NCBI GenBank assembly: GCA_029052995.1
Contig: JAIDHZ010000058.1
Coordinates: forward strand, 1-37,394
Length of the DNA stretch: 37,394 nucleotides
Direction of reading: 5' to 3'
Source of the DNA: Lachnospiraceae bacterium
GTDB lineage: Bacteria; Bacillota; Clostridia; Lachnospirales; Lachnospiraceae
Shown here in pieces: positions 30,800 to 37,394 of the stretch (position 1 is the first letter of the stretch; each line of letters begins with the position of its first letter). The notes under the pieces were generated by a model. It ran no database searches. It was not told the origin of the DNA and saw only the letters and a program-made list of their open reading frames with translations. The translations under genes and the position numbers were made by a program.

Positions 30800-31396
30800 A
30801 TGTTATACGATAAGGATATCCGGGAACCGCTCTTTGATTTTCTGGAAGAAAAATATGGGAAAATACGTATTATCGAAGAAAAGCAAATGGGAAAATCCAG
30901 AGCGGATGTGGTTATGGTGATGCCATTGGCGGTATATGGTATAGAGATTAAAAGTGATGCAGATACTTATACCCGCCTAAAACGGCAGGTTAAGGATTAT
31001 GACCAGTATTTTGATTATAATTATATTGTAGTGGGGACAAGTCATGCAATGCATATAGAAGAGCATGTTCCGGAATGGTGGGGAATTATCACGGTGGAAA
31101 TAGAGGATGGCAGAGTTGATTTTTATGTATTAAGAAAGGCAAAGGAGAATCCAAAGGTAAACTGGAAGAAGAAATTAAGCATATTATGGCGCCCGGAGCT
31201 TGCCCATATCCAGGAGTTAAACCAGATGCCTAAATATAGACAGAAAAGCAAGGATTTTGTGATAGATAAGATTTTGATGAAGGTGTCAAAGGCAGATTTA
31301 TATCAGCAGATTAGTGAGGAATTATTTGAGAGGGACTACAATGAGATTGAGAAACAGATAAAGGAATATCGGAGGAAGAAGGGGGAGGGTTTATGA
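30800..31396 (+). CDS. sce7726-family nuclease-like protein
   Basis: 198 residues. EEKQMGKSRADVVMVMPLAV, then GIEIKSDADTYTRLKRQVKD, then YNYIVVGTSHAMHIEEHVPE and WWGIITVEIE match the sce7726 family, which has a PD-(D/E)XK-like core (Asp36 and EIK at about 48-50). No DNA partner is known. AGAAGGG precedes ATG 30800. The stop overlaps the next gene (ATGA 31393-31396). It may act in phage defence or DNA handling; that is inferred. Confidence 0.8.
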   Translation: MLYDKDIREPLFDFLEEKYGKIRIIEEKQMGKSRADVVMVMPLAVYGIEIKSDADTYTRLKRQVKDYDQYFDYNYIVVGTSHAMHIEEHVPEWWGIITVEIEDGRVDFYVLRKAKENPKVNWKKKLSILWRPELAHIQELNQMPKYRQKSKDFVIDKILMKVSKADLYQQISEELFERDYNEIEKQIKEYRRKKGEGL

Positions 31397-31866
31397 AAGT
31401 CATGAAACGAATCCTGTTTATTATCATGAGTATACCGGTTTTAATCGTGGTATTGTTTATTGTATTTGAGATATTTGGAATGGTAGTAAACCATGCATCA
31501 ACCGGTATACAGACTGCTAAACTAGAAAAAGCAGTAAAAGAGATTGATGATCTTAAAGTGATAGATACTTATAGTAAGACGGGAAATACAAGTGGAACTG
31601 GAAATCATGTGGATATGATGACCATTCTGATTGTTCAAACGGATGCCGGCATTTCTTCTTTGCAAGAAGCGCTAGAGGACTATGCTGACATGGATGAGTA
31701 TGGGTTCAGAATCGAATCATTATCAGATGTTAACAAAGCCCATGAAGAACACGATTATTTATATAGTATTTATGATAATTTGAAAATACCGGAACAGGAT
31801 GATAGTTGTTATTTAATATTTTGTGTGGATTCAGCACCTTTTGCAGATAATATACAGGGGCATTAG
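31393..31866 (+). CDS. Single-helix membrane protein, unknown
   Basis: 157 residues. A strong hydrophobic helix (MKRILFIIMSIPVLIVVLFI, continuing to about residue 32) is followed by an outside domain with no recognised family. It is coupled to the sce7726 gene by a 4-base overlap. GGAGGG lies just before the ATG. Confidence 0.6.
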   Translation: MKVMKRILFIIMSIPVLIVVLFIVFEIFGMVVNHASTGIQTAKLEKAVKEIDDLKVIDTYSKTGNTSGTGNHVDMMTILIVQTDAGISSLQEALEDYADMDEYGFRIESLSDVNKAHEEHDYLYSIYDNLKIPEQDDSCYLIFCVDSAPFADNIQGH

Positions 31867-31932
31867 TTTAACAGTTACCTAAAATCCAATAAAGAGCAAA
31901 AAACGTTGTTTCTATAACACGATTTGTTAAAC

Positions 31933-31962
31933 AAAAGGGAAGTCTTTGATGGCTTTCCTTTT
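31933..31962 (+). terminator. Weak terminator candidate
   Basis: AAAAGGGAAG (31933-31942) pairs with CTTTCCTTTT (31953-31962) with one G-U pair. The T-run is part of the stem. The rest of 31867-32213 shows only a minus-strand frame of doubtful coding value. Confidence 0.4.
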
Positions 31963-32213
31963 ATAAAAAAGAATGAATATCTGAAATCTATGGCTTCTTT
32001 TATTATTTGTCGAAATAGTAATCTATCCTGCATAGGAAATTCTTCATAAAAAATGTTCCCCAAAAAACGGAAACAAGTGAATATTGTACTGGGCGTCATT
32101 CCCGCCAGTTACAGGATCAGCAATGTATGGAAGTAGTTCTGGTGTGGATTATAGTCTTATCCGACTTTAATTGTGAATATAATGTGAATTATCAGTTAAT
32201 ATTTAGAAAGATA

Positions 32214-32268
32214 TTGACTATTGGTCATTTTTGGACTATATTATCACTTGATAAATGACCGTTGTTCA
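32214..32268 (+). promoter_or_regulatory. Promoter with two TetR-type operators
   Basis: TTGACT (32214-32219), 17 bases, TATATT (32237-32242). Two related sites, TGACTATTGGTCA (32215-32227) and TGACCGTTGTTCA (32256-32268), follow TGAC-N5-GTCA/TTCA. One covers the -35 and the other lies after the start point, 41 bp apart centre to centre. The identity extends into TTTTTG after each. They are probably bound by the TetR protein encoded at 36554. Confidence 0.75.
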
Positions 32269-32288
32269 TTTTTGAAAGGAGAGATAAG

Positions 32289-34409
32289 ATGGTTGCGGTA
32301 GGAAAATGGATTACAAAGCACAAAACGTTCATTATTATTTTGAGTGTTCTGTTGATTATTCCGTCTATTATAGGAATGGCAAAGACAAGAACCAATTATG
32401 ATTTATTAAGTTATCTTCCGGATACTCTGGAAACTGTATCCGGGCAGGATATCATGGTAGATGAGTTTGAAATGGGTGCATTTTCAATGGTAATCGTTGA
32501 AAATATGGATATGAAAGATGTAAGTGCTTTAAAAGAAGAAATTAAGGGGGTTGATCATGTAAGTGATGTTCTTTGGTATGACAGTGTAATGGATATTTCA
32601 GTTCCGACAGAAATGCTACCAAAGGAGATTCAGGAGACATTATTTAATGGAGATGCAACGATGCTGATTGTATTGTTTGATGATACAACTTCAGCGGACA
32701 ATTCCATGCAGGCAGTTACCAATTTGAGAAAGCTAGTTGGAGAAAAATGTTTTATATCTGGAATGACTGGCCTTGTAACAGATATTAAGGATTTAGCACT
32801 AAGTGAAATACCGATTTATGTCGTGATTGCGGTCCTATTTACATTCATTGTATTAATGATTACAATGGATTCTTTTGTTACACCAATTATTTTCCTGGGG
32901 GGTATCGGGCTTTCAGTTCTTTACAATCTGGGTAGTAACTATTTTCTTGGTGAGACCAGTTACATTACAACGGCATTAACAGCAGTTCTTCAGTTAGGTG
33001 TTACAATGGACTATTCCATTTTTCTTCTGGAGAGTTTTCGTGCGAATAAAGAACGTTTTCCGAATGATAAGGAAAGGGCAATGGCACATGCCATTTCCAA
33101 TACGTTTCGCTCAGTATGTGGAAGTTCCCTTACAACAGTGGCAGGTTTTGCAGCACTTTGTGCTATGACATTTGCACTGGGCAGAGATTTAGGAATTGTA
33201 ATGTCGAAGGGGGTTGTAATAGGTGTTATTGTGTGCGTTACACTGTTACCATGTCTTATTCTTGTATTTGATAAATGGATTGAGAAATGGTCCCATAAAG
33301 AACTGCTTCCAGCCTTCCATAAGCTGTCTGATTTCATTATCAAATACCGATGGATTGCTATCTTAATTTTTGTAATCGGTATAGTACCGGCTGCTTATGG
33401 CAATAATCATGTATCCATTTATTATAATTTGGATAAAGGCTTGCCGGATGATATTTCTTCTTCTATTGCGAATAAAAAGCTGGAAGATGAATTTAATATG
33501 AATGTAATGCATATTGTTATGCTTCCGTCCGGAATGGATTCAAAAGTAAAAACAGAAGTAATAAAAGATATGGAAAACGTAGAGGGCATAAAATGGGTAG
33601 TAGGAATAAATTCGTTTTTAGGAGCCAGTGTTCCTGAGTCTATGATACCTAAGGAATATAAAGAAATGCTAGCCAGTGATAATTATGAACTTATGTTTGT
33701 ATGTTCTAATTATAAAACAGCTTCGGATGAAGTAAATAAGCAGATTGATGAATTGAATGATATTGTCAAGAAAGTGGATGATTCTTCTATGGTAATTGGT
33801 GAGGCTCCATTGACAAAGGATTTGATGGATGTAACCAATGTTGATCTGCGGAATGTTAACTATCTGTCAATTATAGCGATTTTTATCATTATTATGATTA
33901 CCTTTAAATCTATTTCATTGCCTGTTGTTTTAGTAGCTGTTATTGAATTTGCAATTTTTATTAATATGGCAGTTCCTTATTACAGTAATACACCTCTTGT
34001 ATTTGTTGCAAGCATTGTCATTGGAAGTATACAGTTAGGAGCAACCGTAGACTATGCAATTCTTTTAACAAGCCGTTATCATAAAGAGCGGGTAAGAGGT
34101 GCCGGTAAATCGGAAGCGGTATCAATTGCACATAGAGCGTCCATTAAATCTATTATTATTAGTGGTTCCTGCTTTTTTGCTGCAACTTTTGGTATCACCT
34201 TATATTCCAGTATTGATATGATTGGTTCTATATGCACATTGCTGGCAAGAGGTGCTGTAATCAGTGTGGTTGTGGTGGTTTGCATTTTACCTGCAATGCT
34301 TTGGATTTTTGACCCGATTATCTGTAAAACAACATGGGATTTAAGACATGTTAAAATCGGCAAAGCCAAATCTGCAAAGAAGATAGAGAGTGTAAAAGGA
34401 GGAATTTGA
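32289..34409 (+). CDS. MmpL/RND-family exporter
   Basis: 706 residues, with two repeats of one helix, an outside domain and five or so helices. The intramembrane motifs TMDYSIFLLESF and TVDYAILLTSRY hold the conserved Asp-Tyr pair used for proton coupling in MmpL-type RND proteins. Start ATG 32289 follows AAAGGAGAG. The two outside domains (about residues 35-185 and 380-510) begin with the TNYDLLSYLPDTLETVSG and YNLDKGLPDDIS segments. In Gram-positives such proteins export lipids or drugs. The YhgE-like partner starts 1 base after its stop. Confidence 0.9.
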   Translation: MVAVGKWITKHKTFIIILSVLLIIPSIIGMAKTRTNYDLLSYLPDTLETVSGQDIMVDEFEMGAFSMVIVENMDMKDVSALKEEIKGVDHVSDVLWYDSVMDISVPTEMLPKEIQETLFNGDATMLIVLFDDTTSADNSMQAVTNLRKLVGEKCFISGMTGLVTDIKDLALSEIPIYVVIAVLFTFIVLMITMDSFVTPIIFLGGIGLSVLYNLGSNYFLGETSYITTALTAVLQLGVTMDYSIFLLESFRANKERFPNDKERAMAHAISNTFRSVCGSSLTTVAGFAALCAMTFALGRDLGIVMSKGVVIGVIVCVTLLPCLILVFDKWIEKWSHKELLPAFHKLSDFIIKYRWIAILIFVIGIVPAAYGNNHVSIYYNLDKGLPDDISSSIANKKLEDEFNMNVMHIVMLPSGMDSKVKTEVIKDMENVEGIKWVVGINSFLGASVPESMIPKEYKEMLASDNYELMFVCSNYKTASDEVNKQIDELNDIVKKVDDSSMVIGEAPLTKDLMDVTNVDLRNVNYLSIIAIFIIIMITFKSISLPVVLVAVIEFAIFINMAVPYYSNTPLVFVASIVIGSIQLGATVDYAILLTSRYHKERVRGAGKSEAVSIAHRASIKSIIISGSCFFAATFGITLYSSIDMIGSICTLLARGAVISVVVVVCILPAMLWIFDPIICKTTWDLRHVKIGKAKSAKKIESVKGGI

Positions 34410-34410
34410 T

Positions 34411-36510
34411 ATGAAATATTTGAAAAAAACAGGTGCAATTACATTAAGTACAGTGATGGTATTGGGTATGGCTGCTGGAAATGTATCCATGGCGGCAGGT
34501 AAGATAGAAAAAGAAGAGACTGTTTATGTAAATCAGGAAGCAGATGGAAGAATTAGTGAAATCACTGTATCGGACTGGTTAAAAAACGTGACGGGAACCA
34601 GTGATATTTCGGATGTATCAAATCTTACAGAGATTGAAAATGTAAAAGGTGATGAAGCTTTTGAACAGGGAAGTGACGGTGCGATTACCTGGAAAGCAGA
34701 TAATGCGGATATTTATTATCAGGGAAAAACAGACGAAGACCTTCCGGTAAGTGTTACAGTTTCCTATAAGTTAGATGGAAAAGCTGTAATGCCGTCTGAA
34801 ATAGCAGGCAAAAGCGGTAAAATGGAAATGATAATTAAGTATGAGAATAATGCAACTTATGAGGATAAGATTAATGGGGTAACTACCAGAATGAATACCC
34901 CATTTTTAATGGCATCTGCTGTCATTTTACCGATAGATAATTTTTCAAATGTTAAAATTAGTCAGGGTAAGATGGTATCCGAGGGCTCCAACCAGATTCT
35001 TGTCGTATATGGCATGCCGGGATTGGCAGAAAGTCTGAATTTATCAGGGGATATAAGGGATGAAATAGAGAAAAAGATAAATGATACGGTAACCATTACA
35101 GCGGATGTAACCGATTTCTCCATGAAACCTATTTATACGGTAGCGACATCAGAAGAATTTTCAGATATTGATTTAGATGATGAAAGTGATATCCATGATT
35201 TAGATGATGCAGTTGATGATTTAGTGGATGCAACGGATGAATTAATTTCAGGTTCATCGGATTTATCAGAGGGATTAACTACTTTACAGGATAGTTTCGA
35301 GACATACGCAAATGGTATGAAAGATGTAAAGAAAGGGGCTTCTGATTTAAATACAGGTGTTGAAAAATTGGCAGAAGGTATTTCACAATATACGGATGGT
35401 GTTAAGTCACTGACAGATGGCGCAAGTCAGTATGTGTCAGGAAGTGGTAAACTGGCCGCAGGTGTTAATGAATATGTGGCCGGTGAGAAATTAATTGATC
35501 AGGGCGCAAAGACATTGATGGACCAAAGTGCAGCATTGCCGGCAGGTTATAGTGCCTTTTCAGAGGGATTGTTAAGCTATATCACTGGAGTAAATCAGAT
35601 AGCAAATGCAGAAAATACCCAGAAACTGGCAGTGGGATCACAAGCAGTTTCAGATGGGATTCAAGGGATAAATGCAGCACTGGGTAGTTTGGATGTGGCA
35701 GATGTTGACTATGATTCGGCAATTAATGCTTTGAATACTGCTAAGGAAAGTCTGGGGGATGATCAGACAGATGCTATAGCAGCAATAGACGCTGCTGTCA
35801 ACCAGTTACAAACTGCAAAGTCAAAGCAGGCAGTAACAGCAGCAACAATAGAGGGCTTAAAGGGTAAAACTGCTTCCGGCTCAGAACTGGCAAATGGTGC
35901 ACTGACCATTGCTGGTGCAATGAAGCAGTTAAATGAAAATGCATCAACACTGGTGGCAGGAGGAGAGAGTCTGAAAGCTGGAAATCAAGAGATGAGTGCA
36001 GGTATTAAGGGCGTTACAGATGGAATTGCTGCACTATATAGTGGAATACAAACATTAAGTGCCAATAATGAAACCCTGCTTTCCGGTGCAAATCAACTGA
36101 CAGCAAAGGGATTGGATTTGACAACAGGGATTGCAAAATTAGATGGGAGTACTTCGACGCTGACTAAATCTACAAAAGAGCTGGCAGATGGTGCAAACGA
36201 TTTAAGCAAAGGTGTCAATCAATTAAACAATGCCACACAGAAAGTAGGCAGTGGTGTGAATGAACTTCAGCATGGTTCTGTTGATTTATTAGATGGAATG
36301 CATAAGTTTAAGGAAGAAGGTACCGGTAAGCTTCAGAATGAGTACAATGAGAATATTAAGACAGTTTTAGACAGATTCCAGTCTCTTACCGGTGATACTG
36401 CAAATTATAAAACCTTTTCAGGCATCGCTGAAGGAATGGAAGGAAGTGTAAAATTTGTTTTTCAGACGGCGGAAATTTCTTCAGATAAGCAGAAAAAAAT
36501 AGACAAATAA
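34411..36510 (+). CDS. YhgE/Pip-like heptad-repeat protein partner of the RND exporter
   Basis: 699 residues. Signal peptide about 1-29 (KTGAITLSTVMVLGMAAGNV). An N-terminal beta domain, then an acidic linker (FSDIDLDDESDIHDLDDAVD), then from about 285 to 640 repeated LxxGxxxLxxG heptads (DLSEGLTTLQDSF, DLNTGVEKLAEGISQY, ELADGANDLSKGVNQL) that form long coiled helices, as in YhgE/Pip proteins. No membrane anchor at the C-terminus was seen. The GGAGG site sits inside the RND gene's end. It likely forms an outside stalk linking the exporter to the wall; that role is inferred. Confidence 0.85.
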   Translation: MKYLKKTGAITLSTVMVLGMAAGNVSMAAGKIEKEETVYVNQEADGRISEITVSDWLKNVTGTSDISDVSNLTEIENVKGDEAFEQGSDGAITWKADNADIYYQGKTDEDLPVSVTVSYKLDGKAVMPSEIAGKSGKMEMIIKYENNATYEDKINGVTTRMNTPFLMASAVILPIDNFSNVKISQGKMVSEGSNQILVVYGMPGLAESLNLSGDIRDEIEKKINDTVTITADVTDFSMKPIYTVATSEEFSDIDLDDESDIHDLDDAVDDLVDATDELISGSSDLSEGLTTLQDSFETYANGMKDVKKGASDLNTGVEKLAEGISQYTDGVKSLTDGASQYVSGSGKLAAGVNEYVAGEKLIDQGAKTLMDQSAALPAGYSAFSEGLLSYITGVNQIANAENTQKLAVGSQAVSDGIQGINAALGSLDVADVDYDSAINALNTAKESLGDDQTDAIAAIDAAVNQLQTAKSKQAVTAATIEGLKGKTASGSELANGALTIAGAMKQLNENASTLVAGGESLKAGNQEMSAGIKGVTDGIAALYSGIQTLSANNETLLSGANQLTAKGLDLTTGIAKLDGSTSTLTKSTKELADGANDLSKGVNQLNNATQKVGSGVNELQHGSVDLLDGMHKFKEEGTGKLQNEYNENIKTVLDRFQSLTGDTANYKTFSGIAEGMEGSVKFVFQTAEISSDKQKKIDK

Positions 36511-36553
36511 AACAAAGATGTGCTATAGTCTAGTAAACAATGGAGGTAGCACT

Positions 36554-37159
36554 GTGGGTAAATTAGAAGATAATAAAAAAAGAAAAAAAGATGCAATTGT
36601 TAATTCTGCATTTGCATTATTTATCCAAAATGGAATTAACGATACCTCCATTGCAGATATCATGAAGAAGGCAGATCTGGCTAAGGGAACATTTTACCTG
36701 TATTTTAAGGACAAATATGATGTCAGGGATTATCTGATTCGAAAAAAGGCGGCACAAATTTTTGAAAAGGCACAGCTTGCGTTAGAGGAAACGGATATAA
36801 ATGATTTTGAAGAGCGGATTATCTTTATGGTAGATAATATATTAAACCAGTTAAACGATAATAAAGTGTTACTGCGCTTCATTTCCAAAAATTTAAGCTG
36901 GGGAATATTCAGGCATGCGATTATGAATATGTCGCTGGATAAGGCACTTAGTGCAGAAGAATTTATGAAAAAACTGTTTCGGGAAACAGATAAGAAATTC
37001 CGAAATCCGGAAATGCTGATATTTATGATAATTGAATTGGTTAATTCCACCGCTCATAATGTGATTCTTTATAAACAGCCGGTGGAACTGCCAGAGTTAA
37101 AGGACGAATTATATCCATTGATACGGCAAATGATTCATAGCTTTGAAATTGTGGAATAA
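36554..37159 (+). CDS. TetR-family repressor
   Basis: 201 residues from GTG 36554, chosen because GGAGG (36542-36546) is 7 bases upstream; ATG 36518 has no site. The HTH is TSIADIMKKADLAKGTFYLY (about 31-50). The ligand domain beyond residue 60 is helical. It is third in the operon after the RND and YhgE-like genes, and likely represses the promoter at 32214 through the two TGAC-N5-GTCA sites. Its ligand is unknown. Confidence 0.88.
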   Translation: MGKLEDNKKRKKDAIVNSAFALFIQNGINDTSIADIMKKADLAKGTFYLYFKDKYDVRDYLIRKKAAQIFEKAQLALEETDINDFEERIIFMVDNILNQLNDNKVLLRFISKNLSWGIFRHAIMNMSLDKALSAEEFMKKLFRETDKKFRNPEMLIFMIIELVNSTAHNVILYKQPVELPELKDELYPLIRQMIHSFEIVE

Positions 37160-37167
37160 ATACCAGA

Positions 37168-37324
37168 TTAAATTGTACCAGATGATGAGATGGTAATTGA
37201 ATATTCTGGAGCAGCGTCCATTTCAGTTTCCAAAAGCTTTTGTAAAATATCTTTGAATCCTTCGTAATAAAGCTCATTGACCGGAACGGCAACCTTGTAA
37301 GAGCCGATGCTCCCCTTTTACCAT
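37168..37324 (-). pseudogene. Frameshifted gene end, minus strand, unknown family
   Basis: The minus frame reads GSIGSYKVAVPVNELYYEGF, then KDILQKLLETEMDAAPEYSI and TISSSGTI, and stops at 37168-37170. It looks coding. One base too many in the run TTTT/CCCC (37312-37319) separates it from ATG 37324, which would give MVKGSIGSYKVAV. No ribosome site precedes that ATG. G9 at 37345-37353 lies just upstream. Confidence 0.45.
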
Positions 37325-37394
37325 TTGTATAATGAATATGATAAGGGGGGGGGTATCGGTTTAGGTTTTATGTTCAGGTGGTGTTTCTGAAATC

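Noticed and set aside
31875-32099. Minus-strand 74-codon ORF with a plausible stretch FYEEFPMQDRLLFRQIIKEA
   Set aside because: No ribosome site at a proper distance, no recognised family, and it covers the terminator candidate. It could be gene debris but I cannot support it as a gene.
1-37394. CRISPR array or tRNA/rRNA genes
   Set aside because: No regularly spaced identical repeats of 25-40 bp and no tRNA- or rRNA-like sequences were noticed on reading.

Overview
The window looks like accessory chromosomal DNA from a low-GC Clostridia member, probably a gut Lachnospiraceae-type bacterium. The basis is the AT-rich sequence with strong AGGAGG-type ribosome sites, the gene families present (MutE/MutG lantibiotic-immunity permeases, TnpV, ICE-type sigma-like regulators, DUF4261 and DUF7336-like proteins) and the tight operons. 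No rRNA, tRNA or CRISPR array was seen. The species call is an inference from families, not from a marker gene.

Layout. 1-1186: the eroded end of an integrative element (two sigma-like genes, then gene debris). 1187-2331: an ECF sigma factor and its zinc-finger anti-sigma factor. 2458-3931 (minus): an MFS efflux pump behind a leader-peptide attenuator. 3906-10020: debris and partial loci. It holds a broken GHKL kinase end, a three-gene ABC transporter, a DUF4340 lipoprotein-like gene, a GldG stump and an FtsX stump facing each other across a breakpoint, and an IS66 transposase tail. 10074-15333: a complete lantibiotic/cationic-peptide defence module with two permeases, an ATPase, two tiny membrane proteins, and a divergent response regulator plus kinase. 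15343-16023: fossils of an HNH gene, TnpV and a PhzF-like gene. 16062-21046: a second peptide-type module with an ABC ATPase, a permease, a membrane-anchored HExxH protease, a response regulator broken by an in-frame TGA, and an intact kinase. 21109-26153: a row of small, mostly unlinked genes resembling orphan immunity genes, plus a self-inhibited Fic enzyme. 26427-28981: a restriction-modification pair whose methyltransferase carries an HTH domain and has a palindrome inside its promoter. 29036-32000: small genes including zinc-ribbon, truncated MarR and sce7726-like proteins. 32214-37159: a TetR-controlled MmpL/RND exporter with a YhgE-like heptad-repeat partner.

How the parts work together. 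Two modules share one control design: an 11-bp tandem repeat carrying TAAGGT lies 25-27 bp upstream of a -10 box with no good -35, just before each ABC operon, and each operon has an OmpR-type regulator and kinase beside it. The first fits sensing and expulsion of lantibiotics. The second adds a surface protease, so it may cut as well as pump peptides, but its regulator is truncated. The MFS pump, the RND exporter and the two peptide modules make this an antimicrobial-defence neighbourhood. The R-M system, the Fic gene and the immunity-like row add defence and competition functions. Many gene stumps show repeated insertion and deletion.

The points most worth a second look are the MFS attenuator, the ABC-protease-TCS module with its nonsense codon, the structured repeat at 12931-13146 and 22499-22567, the HTH-methyltransferase operator, and two genes with ATC where the start codon should be.
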